From assembly GCA_002482815.1 (NCBI GenBank), contig DLGS01000183.1, positions 17,407 through 25,382 on the forward strand: 7,976 nucleotides of DNA, written 5' to 3'. Below the pieces are notes generated by a model. The model did no database searches and was not told where the DNA came from. It saw nothing but the letters and a program-made list of their open reading frames with translations. This stretch comes from Bacteroidetes bacterium UBA7688. Lineage in GTDB: Bacteria; Bacteroidota; Bacteroidia; Chitinophagales; Chitinophagaceae. Made by a program: the position numbers and the translations under genes. This document shows, piece by piece, positions 1-6,187 of this stretch; the first letter of the stretch is position 1; every line of letters starts with the position of its first letter.

Positions 1-298
1 GGAACAATTTCCTAAAAATACCTTCAGTGTTATAATGGGCAGCGACAGTTTTCAAAATATTCATCGCTGGAAAAATTTTGAACAATTGCTTAAGCATTAT
101 CCGATTATCATTTACCAGCGTCCCGGATTTGACATCAGGGAAAAGTTTGGGGCTGAGCTGCAAATTGTTGTGGCGCCCATGCTTGATATTTCTTCAACTT
201 ATCTGAGAGGGCAGATTAAAACCGGTAAATCTATAAGATACCTTACGCCGGATGAAGTGAGTGATTATATAATTGAGAACAGGTATTATTTACAATAG
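1..298 (+). CDS. nadD: nicotinate-nucleotide adenylyltransferase, C-terminal part (5' end outside window)
   Basis: NadD adenylates nicotinate mononucleotide to deamido-NAD in the cytoplasm, the next-to-last step of NAD synthesis. Only about the last 98 residues are present; the reading frame is open from base 2 with no start inside the window. The segment FSVIMGSDSFQNIHRWKN matches the family core in which a GxDx(L/F)xxxxxWK block contacts the substrate. Near the end, the DISSTYLR stretch (nt about 200-226) is the ISSTxxR signature of this nucleotidyltransferase family, followed by the typical RYLTPDEVSDYI tail. The methionine at nt 35 is internal, since the conserved strand begins upstream of it. 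The gene ends 12 nt before a strong terminator and converges with truB. The assignment is firm despite truncation. Confidence 0.93.
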   Translation, partial: EQFPKNTFSVIMGSDSFQNIHRWKNFEQLLKHYPIIIYQRPGFDIREKFGAELQIVVAPMLDISSTYLRGQIKTGKSIRYLTPDEVSDYIIENRYYLQ

Positions 299-310
299 AT
301 AAAGAACTAA

Positions 311-348
311 AAAAAAACCGGAACAGTGTAATCTGTTCCGGTTTTTTT
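311..348. terminator. bidirectional rho-independent terminator between nadD and truB
   Basis: A perfect 16-bp inverted repeat pairs 311-326 with 333-348 around the 6-nt loop TGTAAT. The GC-rich core is CCGGAACAG/CTGTTCCGG, and it is flanked by seven A on the left and seven T on the right, so either strand gives a hairpin followed by a U tract. It lies between the stop of nadD (298) and the stop of truB (361), as expected for a shared terminator of convergent genes. Confidence 0.95.
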
Positions 349-360
349 ACTATTGTAAAA

Positions 361-1047
361 TCATACTTCCTGCTGCTTCAGATACTCCATCCATTCTTCA
401 GGACTGATCGCATCTTCCGCTTTATAATTGCCAATTTTTGTGCGGCGTAAGGCCTGTAAATATCCTCCACAACCCAAGGCCTGACCATAATCCTGCGCCA
501 GCGAACGAATATAAGTGCCGGTGCTACAAGTCACCCTGAAATGAACTTCCGGCAATTCAATTTTAGTCAATTCAAATTCACCTATTGTAACAGGTCTGGC
601 GGCAAGATTTACTTCTTTACCGGCACGGGCCAATTCGTAAGCCCGTTTGCCATCTTTTTTAATGGCAGAATGGGCAGGTGGCATCTGAAGAATATCACCA
701 ATAAAGGCCTTCGTTGCCTCCAGCAAATCAGCTTCGGTAAGATGCTCATATGGCTTAAAATCTTCAGGCTGGCTCTCTAAATCATAAGTTGGAGTGGTTG
801 CACCCAGATGTATAATGCCGGTATACTCTTTTGGCAACATCTGATAATCGGATATTTTTTTGGTAAAAGCGCCTGTACAACAAATGAGCAAGCCGGTGGC
901 CAACGGATCCAATGTTCCCGCGTGGCCAATTTTGGCCTGAATAGGTTTTCTCAACTTGTGTACCACATCGAATGAAGTCCAGCGGTAGGGTTTATCCACT
1001 AAAATAACCGTACCTTCTTTAAGCTCTTGTAACGTAGGATTTTTCAT
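361..1047 (-). CDS. truB: tRNA pseudouridine(55) synthase TruB, short form
   Basis: TruB isomerises U55 in the T-loop of tRNAs to pseudouridine. The catalytic motif GHAGTLDPLATGLL lies at residues 41-54, with the nucleophilic aspartate at 47. KEYTG at 73-77 carries the conserved active-site tyrosine (75), and the late motif STGTYIRSL lies at 176-184. The open frame starts with TTG at 1050, directly after an in-frame stop, but the adjacent ATG at 1047 is the better start and gives 228 residues. E. coli TruB has about 314 residues; the shortfall corresponds to a missing C-terminal PUA domain, which to my knowledge is usual in Bacteroidota. The gene converges with nadD and is divergent from the DUF3822 gene. 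From general knowledge truB often sits beside uppP in this phylum; here uppP is about 5.6 kb away. Confidence 0.96.
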   Translation of the reverse strand: MKNPTLQELKEGTVILVDKPYRWTSFDVVHKLRKPIQAKIGHAGTLDPLATGLLICCTGAFTKKISDYQMLPKEYTGIIHLGATTPTYDLESQPEDFKPYEHLTEADLLEATKAFIGDILQMPPAHSAIKKDGKRAYELARAGKEVNLAARPVTIGEFELTKIELPEVHFRVTCSTGTYIRSLAQDYGQALGCGGYLQALRRTKIGNYKAEDAISPEEWMEYLKQQEV

Positions 1048-1089
1048 CAATTATTATGAAAACTTCATTTAGAAGTATATTTTTTAAGG

Positions 1090-1121
1090 ATTGCGGCTTA
1101 GGCTTTCAATCATTATCTTTG
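1090..1121 (+). promoter_or_regulatory. Bacteroidota-type promoter for the DUF3822-rsmD-coaD operon
   Basis: A perfect TANNTTTG -7 box, TATCTTTG, lies at 1114-1121. A TTG (-33 element) is at 1091-1093, 20 nt upstream, which is the spacing known for the main sigma factor of Bacteroidota. Transcription would start near 1128, giving a leader of about 75 nt before the ATG at 1205. The leader includes a purine-rich stretch (about 1138-1159) and a weak 6-bp hairpin (1155-1160 with 1165-1170). No other promoter of similar quality was seen ahead of rsmD or coaD. The call is by pattern only. Confidence 0.7.
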
Positions 1122-1204
1122 CTGTTCTGTTACATAGAAGAAGAGAAAGAAAAGAAAGCATTTTTGCTTTTAATGGTGCAAATTTATTTTAATTATTCCG
1201 AAGT

Positions 1205-2044
1205 ATGTCCTCTGATATAAACAATCATATTTTAAGAAGGCAATACACTGCTCACAAAGGTGACGATTTACTCAGTCAGGTACACAAAGTTATTTGTATC
1301 GTCACTCCGAGAAGCTTTATTTCCGCTGGTTTTCATCCCTCCGGAGAGGTATTGATCGTCAATAGCAGTCAACTGGACGCGAAACATTGGAATTCATCTT
1401 TTATAGAATATGAACTTTTAAACGACCCTTTGCTGGTGGCACCGGAGATGATTAAAAGCGTTTTTGTTGTTTCTACCAAAAACATCATTATCCCAAATGA
1501 ATTATATAATGATGAGACCAATGCAAATCACTGGCTAAAGTCAATCTTTCATTGCGAAGCCGACGAAAAAACGGCAGTTTATCCTTTTGAAAAAAGCGAA
1601 CTTCATATCAGCTATTCTTTCCCGAAAAGTATTGAAGAAATTTTCTCGAAATACACAAATGATCTTAAGATTTTACCGCTGAATATGATTCATTTCAAGA
1701 ACAGTATTTCGGTCGAAAATCTGCTTCAATGTACTATTTCTGATTGCTTTGCCATCGCTACTTTGCACCACCATAAGAAATTGCACTGGCAACAGACTTT
1801 TGAATATGAATCGGCCGAGGACATTGCCTATAAGCTATCTTCAGCATGTAAGCATTTTGGAGTAGATCTTTTAAGCTACCCACTCAGTGTAAGCTCCACC
1901 AGCATAGAGCAGAATAGTACCCTGAAGAAATTATATCACTATATGCCATCGCTGCAAAGCAAAAAAACAGGCATTTCAGATCTGATATCTCCAGAGTGGT
2001 CGGCAACTATACATTTATTCCAACAACTGTACTCATGCGAATAA
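1205..2044 (+). CDS. DUF3822 family protein (function unknown)
   Basis: This is a 279-residue protein without signal peptide or membrane segment, so probably cytoplasmic. It resembles the DUF3822 family of Bacteroidota in length, in the strand-rich N-terminal half (around residues 28-55 and 85-95) and in its position directly before rsmD. From memory, a structure of a family member has an actin-like (ASKHA) fold, but no nucleotide-binding motif can be identified here by eye, and ATPase activity should not be assumed. The start at 1205 is the first ATG after a well-placed promoter. The last 10 nt overlap the start of rsmD, so the two are probably translationally coupled. That suggests a link to ribosome or rRNA methylation work, but this is inference only. 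Confidence 0.8.
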   Translation: MSSDINNHILRRQYTAHKGDDLLSQVHKVICIVTPRSFISAGFHPSGEVLIVNSSQLDAKHWNSSFIEYELLNDPLLVAPEMIKSVFVVSTKNIIIPNELYNDETNANHWLKSIFHCEADEKTAVYPFEKSELHISYSFPKSIEEIFSKYTNDLKILPLNMIHFKNSISVENLLQCTISDCFAIATLHHHKKLHWQQTFEYESAEDIAYKLSSACKHFGVDLLSYPLSVSSTSIEQNSTLKKLYHYMPSLQSKKTGISDLISPEWSATIHLFQQLYSCE

Positions 2045-2574
2045 TCGGCGGAGAACACGGGGGCAGAAAAATATCCCCACCGAGCAGAATGCCTTATACA
2101 AGGCCAACTACCGACATTGCAAAAGAAGGCTTGTTTAATATTCTTCAAAACATGCTGGATTTTGAAGGTTTGAAAACACTTGATTTATTTGGTGGCACAG
2201 GCGCTATCACTTATGAACTTGCTTCGCGTGGTGCATCTGAACAGACTATTGTTGAAAAAGACGAACAAATGTTCGCTTTTATCAAAAAAAACCTGGAAAC
2301 ACTCAAAATCGAACAGGCCAGACCTGTAAAAATGGATGTTTTCAAATTTATGGCGATGTGCAAAGAACAATATGATTTTATTTTTGCAGGTCCGCCTTAT
2401 GCTTTGCTGAATATTGACGATTTACCAAAGTATGTTTTTGAAAATCAGCTGCTGAAACCGGAAGGAATATTTGTCATGGAGCATACGCCAAGAAATGACT
2501 ATCAGACACATCCTAATTTTCACAGAATCAAAAATTACGGCACTACAGTTTTTACTTTTTTTCTGCAATCCTAA
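2035..2574 (+). CDS. rsmD: 16S rRNA (guanine966-N2)-methyltransferase RsmD, with GPPY in place of D/NPPY
   Basis: RsmD transfers a methyl group from S-adenosylmethionine to N2 of G966 in 16S rRNA of the 30S particle. The N-terminus MRIIGGEHGGRKI and the TRPTTDIAKEGLFNIL block (residues 22-37) are typical of the family. The SAM-binding motif I is DLFGGTGAI at 50-58, and VEKD at 73-76 fits the acidic residue that holds the ribose. The open frame extends to 1996, but the family start MRII is the ATG at 2035, giving 179 residues and a 10-nt overlap with the preceding gene. The catalytic motif IV, normally (D/N)PPY, reads GPPY at 119-122 (codon GGT at 2389-2391). One base change would restore Asp, so this is either a real variant or a sequence error. 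coaD follows after 11 nt. Confidence 0.93.
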   Translation: MRIIGGEHGGRKISPPSRMPYTRPTTDIAKEGLFNILQNMLDFEGLKTLDLFGGTGAITYELASRGASEQTIVEKDEQMFAFIKKNLETLKIEQARPVKMDVFKFMAMCKEQYDFIFAGPPYALLNIDDLPKYVFENQLLKPEGIFVMEHTPRNDYQTHPNFHRIKNYGTTVFTFFLQS

Positions 2575-2585
2575 AACCACCCCTG

Positions 2586-3047
2586 ATGTCAAACCGCATT
2601 TGCCTGTTTCCCGGCTCTTTTGACCCGCTAACCCTTGGTCATGTGAATATAATAGAACGTGCTGTAGGCTTGTTCGACAAATTAGTGATTGGCATAGGAA
2701 CGAACTCTTCCAAGCAAGCTATGTTTCCGCTGGAACAAAGGAAAGAGTGGATCAGAAATGTGTTTATCAATGAACCAAAGGTTGAGGTGCAATCTTATGA
2801 AGGTCTGACAATAGACTTTTGCCGGAAACTGAATGCCCGCTATATTTTACGGGGTATACGCTATGTCAGCGATTTCGAATATGAACGTGCAATTGCGGAT
2901 ATGAACCACAGCCTTGCACCGGAACTGGAAACTATATTTTTAACCTCATCTGCCTTACACGCCACTATATCATCTACTTTAGTGCGCGATGTTATCCGCA
3001 ATCACGGCGATGCCAGGCAGTTTTTGCCGACTGAAGTCAGGTATTAA
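2586..3047 (+). CDS. coaD: phosphopantetheine adenylyltransferase CoaD
   Basis: CoaD joins 4'-phosphopantetheine and ATP into dephospho-CoA, the next-to-last step of coenzyme A synthesis. The nucleotidyltransferase signature GSFDPLTLGH is at residues 10-19, with T16 and H19 forming the TxxH version of the HxGH site. The block YILRGIRYVSDFEYE (86-100) and the ISSTLVRDV motif (128-136) are characteristic of CoaD and separate it from NadD. At 153 residues it is close to the usual length of about 160. The ATG at 2586 lies 11 nt after the rsmD stop, so it is probably read from the same transcript. The gene is followed after 9 nt by a structured repeat-like element. Confidence 0.97.
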   Translation: MSNRICLFPGSFDPLTLGHVNIIERAVGLFDKLVIGIGTNSSKQAMFPLEQRKEWIRNVFINEPKVEVQSYEGLTIDFCRKLNARYILRGIRYVSDFEYERAIADMNHSLAPELETIFLTSSALHATISSTLVRDVIRNHGDARQFLPTEVRY

Positions 3048-3056
3048 AAGGTTTGG

Positions 3057-3144
3057 GCGTGCCACGATGCTTCGCTCGTGTCAGGCTGTCCGCTGCTATC
3101 TCCGCTTCAAAAAAGCGGAGGATATTCGCTGCCATCCTTCACGC
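3057..3144. repeat. structured intergenic element, cloverleaf-like, with internal direct repeat
   Basis: An 88-bp segment is bounded by an inverted repeat GCGTG (3057-3061) / CACGC (3140-3144). Inside are two hairpins: CACGA/TCGTG (3063-3067 with 3076-3080, with an inner GC-TTC-GC tip), and CTCCGCTT/AAGCGGAG (3100-3107 with 3113-3120, loop CAAAA). The second stem extends to about 11 bp with one bulge if TATC (3097-3100) pairs with GATA (3121-3124). CGCTGCTATC (3091-3100) returns as CGCTGCCATC (3127-3136) on the other side of this hairpin. From memory, elements with the same plan (GGGCGT start, CGCTGC-ATC on both sides of a central hairpin, ACGC end) recur between genes in many Bacteroidota genomes, which suggests a dispersed palindromic repeat. 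It may also help end transcription of coaD and ACMSD. The open frames across it show no recognisable protein. Confidence 0.75.
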
Positions 3145-3164
3145 ATTTGCTTAACAACAGAATT

Positions 3165-4166
3165 TTATTTCCCGTACAACCAGGTCATCGCATTTTTGTG
3201 CAGCAATTTAGTTTTCACCTCGCTTGTAAAATCCATTTCTTCAATCAGTTTGCCGGGGTGATGCTCGCCCAGCGGGAAGGGATAATCGCTACCCATACAG
3301 ATTTTATCTTCTCCTAAAACATCAACTACAAAATTCAATGCTTTAGGATCGTGTACTAATGCATCAATCCAGAATTTGCCCAAATATTCCCTTGGGTTTA
3401 CAGCATTGTCAACAGCGCACAAATCCGGGCGAACATTAAATCCGTGTTCAATTCTGCCAATGGTAAAAGGGAAACTGCCACCACCATGGGCAAAGGCAAC
3501 CCGCAATTTCGGGAAACGTTCCAAAACGCCACCAAATATCATAGATGCGATGGCACGGGCAGTTTCTGCCGGCATTCCCACCAGCCAGGGCAACCAATAT
3601 CTGGTCATATCCTTTTCACCCATCATTTCCCAGGGATGAACAAAAATGCAACAACCCAACTCTTCTGCTGCCTGCCAGAAAGGATCAAAATAGGTGTCAC
3701 TCAGGTTTTTTCCGTTAATGTTGGAACCAATTTCAAGGCCAGGCATTTGCAGCTCTTTCACACAACGTTCCATTTCCCTTATTGACAAGTCAATATCCTG
3801 CAAAGGCACCGTGCCGATACCAATAAAACGATCCGGATGATAAGCACAGGATTGAGCGATATGATCATTAAAAAAGCGGGATGTTTCGTAACCATGCTCC
3901 GGTTTTGCCCAATAATTGAATAGCACCGGAATAGTGGAAAGGACCTGCACCCCCACTTCTGTCATATCCATTTCCTTCATCCTTACAGCCGGATCCCAGC
4001 AATTTTGTTCGACCTCTCTGAACACTTTATCTCCTTTAATCATCCGCGCACAACCAGGACAATGATGCTCCAGGTGAATAAATTCACCATATCCGAATTT
4101 TTGAAAGTAATTCGGAATATGCTCAGGCATAATGTGCGTGTGGATGTCAATTTTAGAGAAAGCCAT
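3165..4166 (-). CDS. 2-amino-3-carboxymuconate-6-semialdehyde decarboxylase (ACMSD), amidohydrolase family
   Basis: ACMSD decarboxylates 2-amino-3-carboxymuconate semialdehyde in the kynurenine pathway, steering it to catabolism rather than to quinolinate and NAD. The zinc ligands are visible: HTH at residues 9-11, H177 in VHPW, and D294 in GSDYP. The conserved catalytic histidine is H227 in AFAHGGG. Arginines at 50 and 238 fit the substrate-binding positions known from Pseudomonas ACMSD. Long blocks such as YWLPWLVGMPAET (190-202) and DALVHDP (268-274) closely match the animal enzyme, including the FGYG and HH region near residues 24-35. The open frame reaches 4223, but the family starts just before IDIHTH, so I chose the ATG at 4166 (333 residues). 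An ATG at 4172 is possible. No other kynurenine gene is present in the window. It converges with coaD. Confidence 0.93.
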   Translation of the reverse strand: MAFSKIDIHTHIMPEHIPNYFQKFGYGEFIHLEHHCPGCARMIKGDKVFREVEQNCWDPAVRMKEMDMTEVGVQVLSTIPVLFNYWAKPEHGYETSRFFNDHIAQSCAYHPDRFIGIGTVPLQDIDLSIREMERCVKELQMPGLEIGSNINGKNLSDTYFDPFWQAAEELGCCIFVHPWEMMGEKDMTRYWLPWLVGMPAETARAIASMIFGGVLERFPKLRVAFAHGGGSFPFTIGRIEHGFNVRPDLCAVDNAVNPREYLGKFWIDALVHDPKALNFVVDVLGEDKICMGSDYPFPLGEHHPGKLIEEMDFTSEVKTKLLHKNAMTWLYGK

Positions 4167-4184
4167 AGTCATTGATTTGTGCCG

Positions 4185-4192
4185 CAAAGGTG
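4185..4192 (-). promoter_or_regulatory. possible -7 box for the ACMSD gene
   Basis: On the minus strand, CACCTTTG (4192 to 4185) matches the Bacteroidota TANNTTTG box except for the first base. Transcription would start near 4179, just upstream of the ATGs at 4172 and 4166. That supports the shorter ACMSD protein, since the codons up to 4223 would lie outside the transcript. No clear TTTG -33 element is seen, so the call is tentative. Confidence 0.4.
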
Positions 4193-4261
4193 AGGATTTT
4201 TTGGCGGAACATACTAAAAGCATTCTTCTTTTCGTTTTGGCTTTAGATTCATTCTTCCTAT

Positions 4262-4942
4262 TTGAAAAAATTAATCCTTTTACTCTTTTTGTTTACTCTC
4301 TACAATTGTGTGCAGGCACAGAACCATAGTAAAACCAAACTAGGCACAACTTTTAGCATTGGAGGGAAATTTGGGCCTGAAACCAGTATCGGCTGGTTTC
4401 CGATGGGTGAATTTGGATTTTATATGAACTTACAAATTCCTGATGAAAATGCATTGGGTTTTATTGCCAGATTGAATTTTGTTGCCGACCCAATACGATA
4501 TAGCATTAGTAATGATAAATGGTTTAAGATACAGAAAAACAATATTGCATTAGACGGCCTTATTATCTTTCCTTTAAAAAATGAAAAACTTAAAATACTA
4601 AGCGGAATAGGTTTAGAATATTGCCTGGAGCCCGGGATTATTTATGGTACATCTACAAATGAAAGCAACAACTTATACTTCCGCATTGATACAGATAGCA
4701 TACAAATTAAACTGAATGATAATCGGCGTAAGCTTTTGCCCTCTTTTAATATTGGAATGCTTTATTATCCTTTAAGAAATAAAAAATTTAGTACAATGGT
4801 TACAATCAAGCCCATTCTGCTGAAATTATTTTCAGAAAACATTGAAATCCCTTACCAGCTCAGCAACGGATGGTATAATGCTGTAATTCTGAACTATAAA
4901 CCTGTATACATAAAGCTGGGCATCAATTATGACATTTGGTAA
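4262..4942 (+). CDS. exported protein, probable outer-membrane beta-barrel (paralog 1), TTG start
   Basis: This is a 226-residue protein I cannot name. A signal peptide (lysines at 2-3, hydrophobic stretch from about 4 to 14, likely cleavage after CVQA at 16-19) predicts export. The mature part alternates polar and hydrophobic residues, has many aromatics, and ends in YDIW, a C-terminal aromatic typical of outer-membrane barrels. It is a clear paralog of the next gene: LKILSGIGLEYCLE (110-123), the KLLP...GMLYYP block (157-170) and the C-terminal NYKPVYIKLGINYD all recur there. An in-frame stop at 4244-4246, with no ATG between it and the mature sequence, makes TTG at 4262 the only start that keeps the signal peptide. 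It is divergent from ACMSD; no convincing promoter was seen in the gap. Function is unknown. Confidence 0.75.
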   Translation: MKKLILLLFLFTLYNCVQAQNHSKTKLGTTFSIGGKFGPETSIGWFPMGEFGFYMNLQIPDENALGFIARLNFVADPIRYSISNDKWFKIQKNNIALDGLIIFPLKNEKLKILSGIGLEYCLEPGIIYGTSTNESNNLYFRIDTDSIQIKLNDNRRKLLPSFNIGMLYYPLRNKKFSTMVTIKPILLKLFSENIEIPYQLSNGWYNAVILNYKPVYIKLGINYDIW

Positions 4943-4970
4943 TTATTATCATTACAACTAAATCTGACTA

Positions 4971-5666
4971 ATGCTGCGAATATTCAAAAGCCTGCTTATT
5001 TTAATATCCTCCAATTATGCTGCATACAGCCAAAGCAAAATCCACCTTGGCGTCAATACGGAAATTGGTGCTAAGCTATACCCCATTAAATACTACAATC
5101 CTTTTGCATCCATTCAACCGTCCGTTTTAATGAGAATAGAAGATGAGCAACACAATAGAATAGGGTTGATTTTAAGCCTTGGTTTACACATCGACCAGGC
5201 AAGATATAAACTGGTAAAAGAAAGCACTCCTGCCAGCAAAGCATACATCGATATGACCCACCATAATCTATCCTTTACAGGATTGGTTACATTTCCGACA
5301 AGAAATGAATCACTTAAAATACTGGCCGGAATTGGAGCAGAGTATGCGTTGGAAACTGATGTGGCTTATGCCTGGACAGGTGCAAACAGCGTAAATTTTA
5401 TTCAGGAATCACCGGAACTGGATAGTCTTCAAAAAAAAGTGGATGCAAATCTTAATAAAATATTACCGGCTGTATGCCTTGGATTACAATATCATTTTCC
5501 ACGTGCACCCCGGGTAAAATTCTATTGTCTTTACAGGCAAAACCTTTTGAATTCATTTACAGAAAATATTCCTGTTTATTCTATAATAACCGGCAAAAAT
5601 GATCAGGCTCCTACAAACTACAGACCCAGCTATCTGAAGCTGGGCCTGAGTTATGACTTTTGGTAA
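4971..5666 (+). CDS. exported protein, probable outer-membrane beta-barrel (paralog 2)
   Basis: This is a 231-residue unnamed protein and the tandem paralog of the preceding gene, 28 nt downstream and likely co-transcribed. The N-terminus MLRIFKSLLILISSNYAAYS is a signal peptide with probable cleavage before Q21. The shared blocks are LKILAGIGAEYALE (115-128), KILPAVCLGLQYHFP (163-177), SFTENIP (195-201) and the end NYRPSYLKLGLSYDFW, which finishes in the aromatic residue expected of an outer-membrane barrel. The conserved blocks are spread along the full length, so the pair came from whole-gene duplication, and divergence is strong. The stop lies only 7 nt from the stop of the convergent gene, leaving no room for a separate terminator. 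An outer-membrane barrel is inference from these patterns, not from a recognised family. Confidence 0.75.
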   Translation: MLRIFKSLLILISSNYAAYSQSKIHLGVNTEIGAKLYPIKYYNPFASIQPSVLMRIEDEQHNRIGLILSLGLHIDQARYKLVKESTPASKAYIDMTHHNLSFTGLVTFPTRNESLKILAGIGAEYALETDVAYAWTGANSVNFIQESPELDSLQKKVDANLNKILPAVCLGLQYHFPRAPRVKFYCLYRQNLLNSFTENIPVYSIITGKNDQAPTNYRPSYLKLGLSYDFW

Positions 5667-5673
5667 GATAATT

Positions 5674-6084
5674 CTATTGATTGAAAGTTAACTCAATGCG
5701 GTATGGGGTTTCGAAAGTAACATCACCTTTTTGAGTCATCACATTTTGGATAGAAATTCTTCCATTTTCGCCGGCAATGTCTCTTAAATAGGTAAGTGCT
5801 TCCTGATTCAATTTAGCACCCTCTACTTTTATTATTTTAGCCGCGTTCGTTTCTTCTGGCACGATTTTAAACTCATAACTGACTACTTTTTCATTTTCAT
5901 CAGAAATAAGCAATACCGGATAATCTAATACCTGCATAATAGAAACGGTGCTACCGCTTGCATTGCCACCAAAACTCAACATATCGTTTTTGCCGTCGGT
6001 AGATTTCGCCGTATAGGTTTGAGCCAATACGATAGTGCTGCTTAATAAAATAATAGAAAAGGCAATAAATAAAATCTTTTTCAT
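5674..6084 (-). CDS. small secreted protein, paralog of the upstream gene; possible GldM C-terminal-like domain
   Basis: This 136-residue protein begins with a signal peptide (MKKILFIAFSIILLSSTIVLA, cleavage near A21-Q22). The mature domain of about 115 residues matches the protein encoded at 6188-6586: SGSxVSxMQVLDYPVL (43-58), VEGAKLN (87-93) and GRISIQNV (108-115) are shared. The order of a strand with xFKIVP, a VxGAKLN turn, then GRIxIxNV recalls the C-terminal beta-sandwich domain of the gliding and secretion protein GldM. That similarity is by eye and weak. Two Cys-free beta-rich domains of this size suggest a periplasmic or surface role. A perfect TANNTTTG box lies 14 nt before the ATG, so it likely has its own promoter. 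The exact function is unknown. Confidence 0.78.
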   Translation of the reverse strand: MKKILFIAFSIILLSSTIVLAQTYTAKSTDGKNDMLSFGGNASGSTVSIMQVLDYPVLLISDENEKVVSYEFKIVPEETNAAKIIKVEGAKLNQEALTYLRDIAGENGRISIQNVMTQKGDVTFETPYRIELTFNQ

Positions 6085-6098
6085 TAGGTATGTTTCTT

Positions 6099-6131
6099 CA
6101 AAAATACATTACTCATGGAATTAAAACCCAA
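6099..6131 (-). promoter_or_regulatory. promoter of the 136-residue secreted protein gene
   Basis: On the minus strand, TATTTTTG (6106 to 6099) is a perfect TANNTTTG box, with TTG at 6131-6129 about 22 nt upstream. The start ATG at 6084 follows after 14 nt, so the leader would be very short. The -33 element lies next to the terminator hairpin of the preceding gene. Pattern-based call. Confidence 0.6.
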
Positions 6132-6132
6132 T

Positions 6133-6163
6133 AAAAAAGCCCTGCTTTAAAAAAGAGGACTTT
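6133..6163 (-). terminator. rho-independent terminator after the 132-residue secreted protein gene
   Basis: The stem pairs 6136-6143 (AAAGCCCT) with 6156-6163 (AGGACTTT). There is one wobble-type pair on the minus strand, and CTTT/AAAG (6145-6148 with 6152-6155) continues it past a bulged base to a 3-nt loop. Read on the minus strand it is followed by six T (complement of 6133-6138). It lies between the two secreted-protein genes and would separate their transcripts. Confidence 0.6.
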
Positions 6164-6187
6164 GTTTATAAATTTTGAACCACGAAA

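Noticed and set aside
541..780. Plus-strand open frame opposite truB
   Set aside because: Entirely antisense to truB motifs; no promoter and no recognisable protein.
1155..1170. Small hairpin AAAGCA/TGCTTT in the leader of the DUF3822 gene
   Set aside because: Only 6 bp and AT-rich, with no similarity to a riboswitch or leader that I know; too weak to call regulatory.
1179..1186. CAAATTTA, a minus-strand TAAATTTG box that could serve truB
   Set aside because: It matches the -7 pattern, but no TTG lies at the right distance and it would give a leader of over 120 nt; AT-rich chance match is likely.
3078..3317. Open frames across and after the structured element (also 2989-3261)
   Set aside because: They run over the hairpins and antisense to the end of the ACMSD gene, with no signal peptide, domain or sensible start; they are chance frames.
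4172..4179. TTGATTTG as a plus-strand -7 box for the first barrel-like gene
   Set aside because: One mismatch, no -33 element at the right distance, and it coincides with the ACMSD start codons; not convincing.
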